The notes: generated from the letters alone by a model not told the origin. A stretch of DNA of 64,000 bases from Desmodesmus armatus (GCA_007449985.2 VIIQ02000737.1:124001-188000), one strand, 5' to 3'; counted from the first letter of the stretch, positions 1 through 11,900 are shown. Program-made: numbers and translations.

Positions 1-1721
1 AAATCACATGCCACTTGCGTCACGCTGTCATGACTGTTGATCGCTCCTCAGGCTGACAGATAGGTGCTTGCATGCACCAGCTAGCAGAAAATCACCAGCA
101 TCGACATGTGCTTCACACAGTGCAATGTATCATCCGCCCATATTGAGCGCCTAATTTGAGTGTCAATGGAGGTTCCAGCGTGTGCAGGATACATGCATTC
201 AGGACTGACATGCAGACAGTCCACAGGTTAGGTGAGCAGCAGTGGCGGTTGTAGGGAAAACATGGCGGAGTGGTCTGCCTGCTGCAGGGCCACAGTGTCT
301 TGCCAGGTACCCCACCCCTTGCCGGTGCAGCAGCATCTTTGCACAGCAACTCTGCCAAAGGAAAAAGAAATGCTGCAGTTGTCAGTTTTGAGGTCACCAA
401 GCAATGAGCAGTGTTTGATGACGCTGTGCACCCATTGGCACTGCTTGCTGACTGCTGCGTCAGTGATGGATGCACATGATTGTTGTTGTCCTGAAACATT
501 TGTGCCACAAGTGTTTCAGCCACACATCAGTGACACAGTGCCCGGAACCGGGGAGGAAGCGTGATTTCCTGTGGAGACACTGGGAACACACAAAGGGGAG
601 GTAGCGTGATTTCCTGTGGAGACACTGGGAACACACAAGATGGTAACACAATGTAGCTAGCACTGGGGTCCCCCACCGCCACCCCAGGCAACAAAGCCAC
701 ACATCAGTGATGTGTGCCAAATTTCCAGATCAAACCCCAACCAACTGCGCATTTGGGTCTGGTGTTACTGGAGAAATTGTACGGCTAGAACAAGAATATG
801 CAGGACACACTGGCAGCAATTCTCATTCTTTCCCCCAGCTGTGCTGCTTTTCTTTTCAATCTGTGTCACAGTGCTGTGCAAGTTTGTTTCACGAGGTGGA
901 AACGGTTGAGGGTGGTTTGTTGTGTGGCTGTTTCCATTTTGACAGTAATTGACAAGTCAACACAGAGTCAATTCCAACCGCTGACTGTATTGCACCATGG
1001 TTGCATGCAGTGAACATGCTGTATTCCAAACGCTGGTTACATTGTCATCAGCACCACATCACCTTGCACACGCTTTTTAACTTCACACAACTCTCACACA
1101 CATACAGCTCACGCATAACACCATGCATGTGTATTGCCTACTTCTCCAAGGATGCCATCAACCTCACAGCAAATGCTGCACAACAGCTTTCATTAGGTGG
1201 CAATGTGCCAGGTACGAACAGGCAGAGTGTGCTGATGCCAGCACTTTCATTAGATACACCAGAGATCTACCTACAAGACAAGAAGTGTGCTGCTTGCAGC
1301 ACTTTCATTGACAACCAAAGACCACACTCATCAACTGGTGCAAAACCTCAACAGCAGATGAGAACAGCACAGACATTGTACAAAATCATAGAGACATCCT
1401 CTCCAGCACACAAGGATCTGTCCCTTTTCCAGGAACAACCAGCCCTCATCAACAACCAGCCCTCATCAAACACAACACAGTTCACACTCTCACGCCACAG
1501 ACTTTCACTCGTTCTGACTGCTGTAACAAGCCCGCTGCATATGCACTTCAGCACCACGCATCTATCACTCACTGGCAGGCACACCGCCCTTCCATACAGT
1601 CACAGCACCATTCATACACACGATGATCATATTCTGCAGGTGTGCAAGTGTCACCTGCCGTAACAGGCCGAGACAAGTACCAAATATCTCTCTGCACTAC
1701 TATTAAGGCCTCGGCATCCGT
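1..1721. other. Intergenic and PSBS 3' flank
   Basis: I see no convincing coding exon here. The first 1.1 kb holds the short direct-repeat-bounded element described separately (518-710). From about 1120 the sequence resembles 4960-5170 and is the 3' flank of the first PSBS duplication unit; it contains two copies of a phrase ending in gcagcactttcatt. Open frames in this stretch lack splice logic and protein-like composition. Confidence 0.6.
518..710. mobile_element. Short non-autonomous element, copy 1, with 16-bp TSD
   Basis: A 161-bp body (534-694) is bounded by perfect 16-bp direct repeats AGCCACACATCAGTGA at 518-533 and 695-710. The body begins acagtgcccggaaccgggg and contains two back-to-back copies of a unit of about 47 bp carrying atttcctgtggagacactgg. 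A shorter relative lies at 37231-37320 in a transporter intron, also bounded by a direct repeat. There is no open frame, no clear terminal inverted repeat and no tRNA-like A/B box. The long target-site duplication would suit a SINE-like element moved by target-primed reverse transcription, but this is inference. Confidence 0.65.
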
Positions 1722-3357
1722 CTACTGTGCACTGTTGGTTGCAGTGCTGCCTGTCCCTCCGACCTTGACTGATGCAGTCTTTCCCTTGCGGCTGCTTGCT
1801 GGCTTGACTGCCAGCTTGTCAACGGCAGTGCAGGCCATGAAGGAGGCCCAGGCAGCAAGGGCAAAGAAAATGTTTTGGCTGGAGATGCCAGTCTCTGCAC
1901 AGCAGCAGCAGGTCAGGAGCATGGAGTCAGAGGGTGCACACTACATGGGTGGCAGATACTTCAGAATGATTGCAACAAACTCAGCCACCGACAGAATACT
2001 GTTCCCGCCATGGCACTGGCCGGCGTGGGGATGGTCGTACTATGATCTGTCACGCTGCAGTACTGCATGCCATTGGAGCATGACACAAATGTCAATCCTG
2101 GCAAGTAACCTGTTGCACAGCAGCACACGGCTCAGTCTGCAACAGGCACAACAGCTACATTGTGGTGAATAGCAGCATCATTTCCTCCCTCACCTGCGCT
2201 GAGCTGTGCCACTGGTCCCAGTCCCCCGATGACCACCTCTCCCACAATGGCAGCAGCAATGCCCAGTGCTGCCAGGCGGCCAGCAAACAGCTCGTTCTGT
2301 GGGGTGAAGCCCCAGTTGGTGACACCAAAGAACTTCTTGGGGCCGTCCAGCAGTGTGATGGTGGGATCCTGCAGGGGGCCCACTGCCTCAGTGGAGGGCT
2401 GGGGCTGCTGCTGCTGCTTGAAGGTGGCTGAGCTGGGCAGCACGGAGGCGATAAGGTTGAAGCCAATCAGACCAGCAAGGAACAGACCAACTTGCTCCTG
2501 CAGGACGGGGAGGGAGACAGGGCAGGGACAGGAAGGCAAAGGTGAGTGAGTGCCACAGTGTAAAGTCCCTTCCAGCAACTTGAGCTGCCAATAATCAGTG
2601 ATAGCAGCCTGCAGAGCTGCGACTACTTATGAGTCAGGCATCCCAGAAATCACAGAAGAAGAGCCCAGCATCTCAGCGCAATCCCTAGCCCACTGTGCTG
2701 GCAGCCCAGCCCACTGCCAGTGGCCGACAGCACAAGGAACATGTTTTTCTATGCAAGATCTTGCCACCAGTTAGTGAGAATCAATTGATACTGCAATCCA
2801 CACAATGATAGCTCATCACACCCCGCGCACGTACCTGCTGCAGTCCCAGCTCGTATCCCAGCTGCCCCAGGACACCCTGTCCAGTGAGGAACTCGCCCAC
2901 AACAGCAGAGCCAAAGCCAAGCATGGACAGGCGGGAGATAAACACCTCGTTGTCAGGGGTGAAGCCAATCTCGAAGCCAGCCAGAGGAGCCTTGCGCTGC
3001 TGCTGCTTGATGGGGGCCTTCTTGGCGAGCTGCAGAAGCAGCAGAGCAGCACGGCAAGGACAGCAAGGCAACACCCAGGGTGTGGTCAGTGTGTGGTGAG
3101 CCAACCAAGGATGCCATGAAGCACGGTGCATGCAAATAGTTGAGGTATAGATGCAACGTTTGTGACTTTGGCGAGCAGCAAGAGGCACAACAGGGCTGGG
3201 CATGTCAAAGGCAGAACTGCCCGCGTGGCGATGGATGGAGCAAAACGCTTACCTTGACGTTTGTCAGCAGAGCAGCACGGGGTGCAACAGCACGACTTAA
3301 TGCCTTGCTAGCAGCAACAGACGGGCTAGAGCGCATTGTAGTTGCTGCGAAGGCCAT
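1722..3357 (-). CDS. PSBS: Photosystem II 22 kDa protein PSBS, copy 1
   Basis: This thylakoid protein triggers energy-dependent quenching of excess light (NPQ) on lumen acidification. Exons (minus): 3357-3253, 3029-2835, 2497-2194 and 1894-1722. All junctions are GT/AG and phase-consistent, giving 258 aa against about 245-270 in the family. Residues 1-35 look like a chloroplast transit peptide (MAFAATTMRSSPSVAASKA). Two internally homologous ELIP-like halves follow: GFTPDNEVFISRLSMLGFG with GEFLTGQG, and GFTPQNELFAGRLAALGIA with GEVVIGGLG. Each half has two membrane helices and the Glu/Arg chlorophyll-binding-type motif. The lumen-loop Glu is visible in the first half (LQQEQVG), but the second half reads IETG-like SAETGISSQN, with Gln/Asn where land plants have the second sensor Glu. 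The fourth exon ends in a charged tail. The start is the first ATG and gives a good transit peptide. Confidence 0.93.
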
Positions 3358-3486
3358 TGTGTCGAGAAGGTTTCGCTACAGGTTTTCGAAGACAGCAAGG
3401 TACGGTGGTGTAAAGGGTTGCGAAAGGTCTGCTTGTGATGCCTCAGAGCGTAACCTTTCAATACTGTGCTTCAAGCAGAGCCTGCA

Positions 3487-3493
3487 TTATATA
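3487..3493 (-). promoter_or_regulatory. TATA-like box of PSBS copy 1
   Basis: TATATAA on the minus strand lies 130 bp upstream of the ATG. The equivalent site in copy 2 is TACATAA, a one-base change that could alter promoter strength. Confidence 0.5.
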
Positions 3494-3499
3494 GGCCGG

Positions 3500-3605
3500 A
3501 AATGGGCCAGGACACGATGACCCCCCACTGCCAGCCACACGAGATCTGTGGCGGGAACGGCACCGACCACACGTAACCGTCACAAACAGGATGCGTGGTT
3601 TGGTG
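3500..3605 (-). promoter_or_regulatory. Conserved proximal promoter block, PSBS copy 1
   Basis: About 105 bp just upstream of the TATA-like box are closely conserved with 7510-7612. Shared words are ggccaggacacgatgacccc, ccactgccagccacac, gtggcgggaacg, caccgaccac and gcgtggttt. Conservation drops further upstream, so this is where shared light or stress control elements would sit. No known factor site is assigned. Confidence 0.5.
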
Positions 3606-3637
3606 TGGAGGATTACGACTTCTGCTATGAATTTTTT

Positions 3638-4076
3638 TCACAGCTGTACCTCTGGCCAATGCAGCACACACCAGCTTTGCATTGCACTGGCATGTGAAAG
3701 AAAGCAAAGGTTGGTACAGTTGCCAGACTGGAACAATCCAGAAGCAAGTGAGGGAGCTTGAAACATCAACCCCTTCTGTACTCCTTGCATCTTTGCAGAT
3801 GCATTGGTCAGTGAGCAGCATGCTGGCTGCACACCAAGGAGCGAGAATTTATTGAGGACTGGTCCAACAGCAAAGCAACAATTTGTTTTTTCGTACAGCG
3901 AGCCTTTGCACACGCAGCAGTGAACACATTTCGCGTCTAGCCAGTCTGGTATGATGTCGGTCGGCTTGATGCCCTTCAGGAGCTGCATGAGGCCTGCCAC
4001 GTCTTTGCAGTGGAGCGAGACAGCCAACACCCTTGCCATAGCAGCAATCCGCTGCGCATCGGCCTCGGGCAGTTGC

Positions 4077-4127
<51 letters not shown>

Positions 4128-4255
4128 GCTGCCGGCTGCGGCGCGTCAAGCATCGCTGCCAGAGGCTGCTGCTGCTGTTGCTGCTCTGGCAGCTCGGCCG
4201 GCACGAGCGGCTGCACGTGCTGCTCCTCCGGGTCAGGTACCTGTGCAACGTGATC
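3638..4255 (-). CDS. PolyGln hypothetical protein, 3' exon
   Basis: A minus-strand frame begins after an acceptor-like ttgcacag near 4240 and runs to a stop at 3638-3640. It reads VPDPEEQHVQPLVPAELPEQ, then PLAAMLDAPQPAA, a tract of about 17 Gln, and a non-repetitive stretch with EADAQRIAAMARVLAVSLHC, LMQLLKGIKPTDIIPDWLDA and a Cys-rich tail. Upstream is a run of 16 C, so the 5' part cannot be followed. It lies between the two PSBS copies and has no counterpart after copy 2. I do not recognise a family. It may be the end of a small gene or a captured fragment. Confidence 0.35.
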
Positions 4256-4331
4256 CAGCATCAGAACGAACGCTATAATAGGGAAGGGGGGGGGGTGATA
4301 TTCTGACTGCGGTCTGTTGTGCACCAGGCAC

Positions 4332-4366
<35 letters not shown>

Positions 4367-5718
4367 CCCCCCCCCCCCCCCCAGCAAAGCAACAATTTGT
4401 TTTTGTCGCAATTTCTTTTTTTCCCTGAAAGGTTGAGGCTGCACTGGTCCCTTCACCATACCTGCTACATGTTGTTTGTCAGCAAGGCAGCTCAATTGCT
4501 CTTGTGAGTTCAAGCACTAGTGAATCACAGAAGCTGCGCAGCTTAAGTCAATGTTGATCGAGCTCATCTACAGCTGCAGTTGCAATGTGCCTGATAGGAT
4601 ATCCCAACACATATCATACAATCTTTGGCAGAGGCAGAGGTTCAAGAGTAACCGCGATTGGCAGCATCTGCTCTGCACTGCTATGGGTTTTTGGTCAGCT
4701 TCACCCTGCAATTATGTGTTGACAACATATGTTGCACCTCCTTGCATTGGAGTCTCCACGTCATATTCAACTCAATTGCACAAGTGTATATGTTACTGTC
4801 AACATGTTTGCTCAGGAGGCTGAGAACAGTATACAATCTGTATGACATGCATATATGTTCAGTAGCATGATCACATAGCAAGGAAACCATCCATTGGTTA
4901 CATGTTGGACTGCGCAACCACACCTCATGATGATGCAGACGCAACATCTCTCTCTTCACATAACACCCACTGCAACACACCTCGGTTCCAATCACCACAA
5001 CAGACACACATCTCGCAAGTGCTGCACAGCAGCTTTCATTGGGTGGCAATGTGCCACAATACACAGAGTGTGCTGAGGTCAGCACTTTCATTGAACACAC
5101 CAGAAATGCAGCTACTGACAAAGAAGTGTGCTGCTGGCAGCACTTTCATTGCAAACCACTCGACTCACACTTGCCAACATGGCAAGATATAACACCCACC
5201 CGGCTGAAAGCAGCACGGGCTTCCATTGTACAAAATCAGCATGACGCACAACGTCCAGCACACAAAGTGGAAGATAATTGGGAACCAAACTGATGACTGA
5301 TGAAGTGACTGTCCCTTGTCCAGGGACCACGCAACCACTCACAGACAACGACATGAGACAACAGCTCTCACTCAAGCCTCACTGTCTCCCTCTCACACCC
5401 TCTCGCACCCTCTCACTCACTCAAGCAGCCCTAACAGCAGGGGGTGCAGGTGCATGTGACATGCAACGTAGACCCAGTCTGCACCGCCAAGACCCAGTGT
5501 GCACCCCTAATAGTGTTAGCATTGGTGGCTGGCGGTAATAACGGCATTGCTGACGGGACTACTGCCTCGTGGGTTTTAAAACAACCACTGTACACTCACA
5601 AGCACACCTCACACACACAACCATTATGTTTGGATGCACACCTGCCGCACCGAGCCGCAGCTGTAGACAGGTTGACCCATAACATCTCGCAACACCCTCC
5701 CAGTTGCTGGACAAATAT

Positions 5719-7379
5719 CTACTGTGCACTGCTGGTTGCAGTGCTGCCTGTGCCTCCAACCTTGACTGATGCAGTCTTGCCCTTGCGAGTTGGCTTGACT
5801 GCCAGCTTGTCAACAGCAGTGCAGGCCATGAAGGAGGCCCAGGCAGCAAGGGCGAAGAAAATGTTCTGGCTGGGAATGCCAGTCTCTGCAGCAGCAGCAG
5901 CAGCACACAGAACAAGGAATACAGAGTCAGAGGGTGCACACTGCATGGGTGACAGCCTGTTTCACAAGCACAAGGATGTGATACATTCAGCCACTGCCAT
6001 CAACCATTGCTGCGGGTGTGAGGGTTTTCATGCATCTGACAAACACAAGTGGTGCATAGCATTGAAGCATCACACAGATATCACAAGCTGGCAAGTCAGC
6101 TGTTGCACATCAACAATGCGCCGGCATTTCACAAGGCTCAATCTGCACCAGCACAACAGCGAAACAGCTGCAATACGATGAACAGCAGAATCGATTCCTC
6201 CCTCACCTGCGCTGAGCTGTGCCACTGGTCCCAGTCCCCCGGTGACCACCTCTCCCACAATGGCAGCAGCAATGCCCAGCGCTGCCAGGCGGCCAGCAAA
6301 CAGTTCGTTCTGTGGGGTGAAGCCCCAGTTTGTGACACCAAAGAACTTCTTGGGCCCGTCCAGCAGTGTGATGGTGGGGTCCTGCAGGGGGCCCACAGCC
6401 TCAGTGGAGGGCTGGGGCTGCTGCTGCTGCTTGAAGGTGGCTGAGCTGGGCAGCAGGGAGGCAACCAGGTTGAAGCCAATCAGACCAGCAAGGAACAGAC
6501 CAACTTGCTCCTGCAGGGTGGGGAGGGAAGGCAAGGGAAGCAGGGCAGAAGTGGGTCAACAGCAGATTCATGAACCACATAACATGGCTGCCATTGGGAC
6601 GCAGGTGTGACTGTCAATGACTATCGCATCAGCCTGCAGAGTTGCAGCTTTATCAACCGTAGCAAAGACACATGCAACAGACAACCCAAAGCAAGCAAAG
6701 ACACATGCATGCAACAAACATCTCAAAGCAAGCCCCAGCCTGAGGACCAGTGTACAGCACATCAGCACCACCATCTGTGCCAACACTTGCAAGCCTTGCC
6801 GCTAGTCACATCTTCCATGCCCTTTCAGCACAGCTCAGCACACCCCGCACACGTACCTGCTGCAGTCCCAGCTCGTAGCCCAGCTGCCCCAGGACACCCT
6901 GTCCAGTGAGGAACTCGCCCACAACAGCAGAGCCAAAGCCAAGCATGGACAGGCGGGAGATGAACACCTCGTTGTCAGGGGTGAAGCCAATCTCGAAGCC
7001 AGCCAGAGGAGCCTTGCGCTGCTGCTGCTTGGTGGGGGCCTTCTTGGCGAGCTGTGACAGCAGCAGAGCAGCAGGGCGAGGGGACAGCAAGGCAGCAAAT
7101 TCCAAGGTCAGCCTGTGGTCTGCCCAACAAGAATGCTACGGAAGGCCGTGCATGCAAACAGATGCGTTGAAGATGCAACATATGCGACTATTGCAAGCAG
7201 CAGGAGGCACGACAGGCCTGAGCATTGCAAAGGCAGAACTGCCCGCGTGGCGATGGATGGAGCCAAACGCTTACCTTGACGTTTGTGAGCAGAGCAGCAC
7301 GGGGTGCAACAGCACGCCTTGATGCCTTGCTAGCAGCAACAGAGGGGCTGGTACGCACTGTGGTTGTTGCGAAGGCCAT
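5719..7379 (-). CDS. PSBS: Photosystem II 22 kDa protein PSBS, copy 2
   Basis: Exons (minus): 7379-7275, 7051-6857, 6510-6207 and 5885-5719, with the same phases as copy 1, giving 256 aa. The first three exons have exactly the same lengths as in copy 1 (105, 195 and 304 nt). The last is two codons shorter because the basic tail reads KPTRKGK instead of KPASSRKGK. The transit peptide differs (MAFATTTVRTSPSVAASKA). The mature protein is almost identical, with substitutions such as IGFNLVASLLP for IGFNLIASVLP and GEVVTGGLG for GEVVIGGLG. The frame is intact and all splice sites are kept, so both copies should be functional. The role is NPQ in the thylakoid membrane. Independent promoter and UTR divergence would allow different expression. 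Confidence 0.93.
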
Positions 7380-7494
7380 TATGTCGAGTAGGTTTCAAAG
7401 ACAGCAAGGTACGGTAGTGCAAGGGGTTGCGTATGGTCTGCTTGGAATGGATCAGCACGTAGACTTTCGATAAGCAGGCTAAAGCAATGCCTGC

Positions 7495-7501
7495 TTATGT
7501 A
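7495..7501 (-). promoter_or_regulatory. TATA-like box of PSBS copy 2
   Basis: TACATAA on the minus strand, 116 bp upstream of the ATG, at the position equivalent to TATATAA in copy 1. Confidence 0.4.
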
Positions 7502-7612
7502 GCCCTGAAGATGGGCCAGGACACGATGACCCCCCACTGCCAGCCACACAGTACGTGTGGCGGGAACGACACCGACCACAGGGAACGGCCACACCTATAA
7601 CGCGTGGTTTGT

Positions 7613-8983
7613 CTTGGGGGATTACGAACATTTTGTCACGAAACTTCTCCAATCCACGTCTGCCCCAAGCATCTTTCAGTAGCTCTAGACATTTGTCTGT
7701 GATCAACAAACACAGTTGTTTAGCATGGTACACATGCAAGGGCCACACCTCCAACAAGACAGCTTGCTGTTGGATATCTACCAGCACAGGTGCTAGCAGT
7801 TGTAGGCCAGCTAGGCCAGAAGTCAGCAGCAAGTGGCCTTCAAAAGGGAGTTTGAACAGCCCAACCACACACCTGAAAGACACCTAGACTTGAGTTGTAC
7901 TTGAGTTATACAGCGCGCCTGATCAGGGCACGGCACTGAAACAGTGTGCTGATTGTCTGAAAATGTGGTTTGCATGCTTTACAGCATATCCGCAGGTGTT
8001 GACACCACCACTCCCACACTGACAGTCACTGCACCTGGTATCTCTTGCATGCCAGTCCTATACTTGCATGCTGCGTGTGTTTTTCGAGCTTAGACCTGAT
8101 GAGCCTTGAAGAAGGCGAAACTAGTCGTCTGTAAGTTCGTTCACTCCACACGCACAATACGATCCGCCTGCTGCCTGGGTCGCTGGTACTTCCCACATTG
8201 TCTGTACAACCACTGGAACACCCAACCAGCAGTTACAAAAGGCACAGGCAGGCCTTCAACTGGCCCATCTTGACAGCTGCCCACCAGCCATGCCCCCGTC
8301 CCCCCAACAAATGGCACGACTCGCTGGTGCTGGCAGTTGGAGGGTGCAGTTGCAATGCTGCAGTCAACACCATCCCACTTCAATCGCCTGAGGGGACTTT
8401 TACTGGAAGAGATGCACTAATACGGGGCATGTCAGCCTCGCCCACATGGGCATAGTATATGCATAGTTCAAGCGCGACACAAGGGGAGGCAGACTGCCTG
8501 GCAAGTCTGTGCACAGCGTCCTAGCCATGCCATGCCAATCAAGTACTACATCCTTGCATGACCACACCAAACCAACACCAACATAACACACCCAACAATC
8601 ATGCACAATAACAAATGCCAGATAGTAACGTAGGCCCTACCACAATGCCCAACATTCCCCATGCAAGAAGACTTTCTTACTGCAGCCTACATCCCCCAGC
8701 TGCAACTCTTTCAGCGTGACTGACACCACTTCCAGGGCAGATGCAGCTGCTTGTGATGTCACCCCATCAACCACCAGTGATGTGCAGCAGCAGAGAGCCG
8801 CTCTCTAGCAGTTATAATAAAAGGGGGCTATAAAAGGGGGGATGGAACTGCCGCTGCATATGCTGCCACTGTGCTGTCATTCCCTCATTACTGGATACTT
8901 TCACCACTTGGTGGTGCTCTCCAGACCTGGTAAACTGCCGAAGCCGAAGCTTGGTAAATCCGCGCCTGAATAATGCCTGCCTG
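7613..8983. other. Intergenic region, no gene seen
   Basis: Between the PSBS copy 2 promoter and the stop codon of the D-lactate dehydrogenase. A minus-strand open frame at 7479-7883 overlaps the conserved promoter block and is not supported. An AT-rich stretch near 8815-8840 (taataaaagggggctataaaa) could be a terminator or polyadenylation zone. Nothing else is recognisable. Confidence 0.5.
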
Positions 8984-11900
8984 TTACTTCTGTGGCTTGG
9001 GTCTCAGCTCGTTTGTGAGCTGTTTGTCTTGCAGAAACTCTTCGATGTTGATGATGGTGGTGCTGGCAATGTTGCCCAGGGCCTCACCAGTGAGGAAGGC
9101 AGTGTGGGGTGTGATCAGCACCTGCAGTAGAGGACAACACAGTACAGGAAACGGAGGCTGCTTGAGCCTCATCACTACTGGCATGTGTGCTGCGAGGCAC
9201 CTCGTGGGTGCTGGCGGGGGTGAATATGTGCATGAAGTCTGTCATGAAGTGAAAATGTGCATGCGTGTTGTGCCTGGGGCCAAAGCGCTACAGACTGGGG
9301 AAGCTATATTGTGTCTTTTGGGGGATTTTGGAACGGGTGGCTGTGCGTGCGTGCGCACAGCATGCCGGAAGTTGGTTCTGCAAGGTGTCGCACCCAACAT
9401 CCGTAGTGGTCTTGCGATTGCAAACATGGGAGCACGTAGGGGGCACCGTTACCATAAAAGTGGTAACAGTGCATTATAGAGCGTTGCGTCGCACTTTGCA
9501 CATGTCCATGGTTTGCAATGCACCGGCTGAAGCAAGTCTCCAGCAAGTCCGGGTTCGCACCTGTGGGTAGCTGCACAGCAGTTTGAAGCACCTGTCCCAC
9601 TTGTCCATGCGCTCCTCTATGGGCATGTCGGACCAGTCAGTGAAAAACAGCCTGCAGGGGCAACAGAAATCGCACAGACACACACGGCAAGATGAAACTC
9701 GGCAGGATGGTCACGATGTTGGCGTGGAACAGACATGATGTTTGTTCAACAACCTGTGGCACACCTCTGCTTCCTGCCAGCCCCGTTCAGCGCCCGGGGC
9801 GTCAAAGGCTGTCAGGGCAGCTGCTGTGCATGCATGTGTGCAGCACTATGGCAGTGGCACTGGCTAAAGCATCCAAAGACGAGTGCCTCATGGGATGAGT
9901 TGGTCAACTGCACCCCTTAGTTGTGATCAGTCCAGAACCTTAACACTAAACAGAAGGATCCGGAGTGCCCTCAGGAGGCTGTGCTGTTTACTAAACCCAG
10001 GCCGCTGTGAGGGTGGCAGGCATCACTCACTGTCCCTCGCACTGGTCATTCCCCGACCCTCTCTTACTACCGCTCTCACTGTCCCCTCTCACTGTCCCTC
10101 TCACTGTCCCTCTCACTGTCCCTCTCACTGGTCACTCACTGTCCCTCATTCTCGTACACGTCCATGCCCACAGCACCAATCTGCCTGCTCTCCAGTCCTG
10201 ACACCAGGGCAGCGTTCTCCATTAGGCCACCTCTTGACACGTTGAGCAGGATGCAACCCTTCTTCAGCTTGGATACACTGCACTCACACGTGGCAGACAC
10301 AGACAGTAGAATCATTGCTTGTGTCGCAGTTGCAGGAAACGTCGGTAAGGGAGGGCCTGCTGTTGTCCAGTGGGTGTCAATGACACAGAGCGGCGTCAGC
10401 GCGGGAGCTGACTTGCAAGCTCTGCTCACACTGTGTGACACATCATGTGGCTGTTGTGACTGGCCGTCCAACCTGGCCGCCTTTGCTTCTGTGCAGCTCT
10501 CAGTATCCTTGCAGCACTGAAAGCGGCCCGGCTATCAGCAAGCTGTGCAGCATGTACATGTGTACATACACGTGAACCTCTAGGAGGCGGGGTGAACATC
10601 TGCACAGGCTGTCTTCTTTTTCTAAGGTTCCAGGGGAGGCGCTCCCTCCACCAGCTGGCCACACACACCTCAGCCGAGTAAACTTGACTGCCGGGGGCCG
10701 GAGGCACAGGCTGTCAGTGGGTCCTCACCTTTCCTTGTTGATGAGGTGGTATGTTGAGGGCAGCAGGGGCACATGCAGGCTGATGACGTCAGCACGGGGC
10801 AGGATGTAGTCCATGTCGTGGTAGGGGATGTCCATTGCCTCTACAGCAGGGTTTGGACGGATGTCATACGCTAGAACCTCCATGCCTAGACCCTGCACAC
10901 ACACCAGGAGGGTTAAGGGGTTGTGAGGTCAACTCATGTGCCTGCGTATGCCAGTGGTTGCACATACACAACAGGTATGGCAGACACAGGGTGTAGTCAA
11001 AGGCTGCTGCTGATGGTTTCATCTGTTCTGCCAGAGAATCGCGCAATGCGCAATATGCGCATGCACGCATGAGGTCAGTGTCAACAGCAGCGCTCTTGAC
11101 GTCAGTCTGACACTGCAACACGATCTCATGGCGGTGTGCATTCCTATGCCTGTTACTACGTTCAGTATCCCGACAGCAGCAACCAGCAGACGCAGATAAC
11201 AGACCTGCATCATGCATGTCCCCTCGTACGCAATCGCTGCCAAGCAAACGTTCCTGGCGGCCCCACATGCATGTGGATACAGTGTGTGCGCACCTTGAAC
11301 ATGCGTGCTGCCTCTGTGCCAATGGCCCCTGTGCCCAGCACTCCCACTGTCTTGCCCCTCAGCTCACAGCCCACCAAGGGGGTGAGGGAGTAGTTGCCAG
11401 CCTGCACACGCGTGTAGGCCTGGTGCAGCTTCCTGTGTGGGGACAAACATTGGAGGCATTGCAGCACGATGCACAACAACTGTGGCCACAAGGTATATAC
11501 GCATCTCATCGCACCGATGTACTGCAATTTGCCTGCCGCTGTTGCTGCCGGCATGCCCCTGCTGCTGCTGCTGCCAGTCCTATCCAGCTGCCATCCTGGG
11601 GTAGTGCCCACCCAGTGCATTGGCTATCAGCAGGTCGGCAAAGCTGGGAGCCGCACGCGGTTCTGCAAATTGCATTCAGAGCTGGCATACTAGTAAGCTG
11701 TACGTTTGTGCACTGCTGTAGTCAGCAAGCTACTGGTGTCTGACATCATGTCAGCAAGTCTTTGCTGAGCACTGACCTGTTGACAGCAAAGAGCAGGCCC
11801 ACAGCATGCTCAGCCACCGATGTGGGGCTGTATGTGGGCACTCGCACCACCTTGATACCATGCGCCTCGCATGCCGCCAAGTCAACACGATCAAATCCAG

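Larger units (their letters stand above)
1120..3605 (-). repeat. Tandem duplication unit 1 (PSBS)
   Basis: The 3' flank, all four exons, introns and proximal promoter of the first PSBS gene reappear at about 4980-7612. Start codons are 4022 bp apart (3357 and 7379). Coding exons differ at few positions, introns are more diverged, and intergenic DNA between the units (about 3640-4900) is unique. The ends are approximate because similarity fades. Confidence 0.85.
4980..7612 (-). repeat. Tandem duplication unit 2 (PSBS)
   Basis: Second copy of the PSBS unit, including the cagcactttcatt-containing 3' flank (about 4980-5170) and the promoter block (7510-7612). Its downstream flank is longer than in unit 1, with about 340 bp of unrelated insertions or divergence between 5170 and 5700. 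Confidence 0.85.

Noticed and set aside
7479..7883. Minus-strand ORF upstream of PSBS copy 2
   Set aside because: It overlaps the conserved promoter block and is not preserved in copy 1, so it is probably chance.
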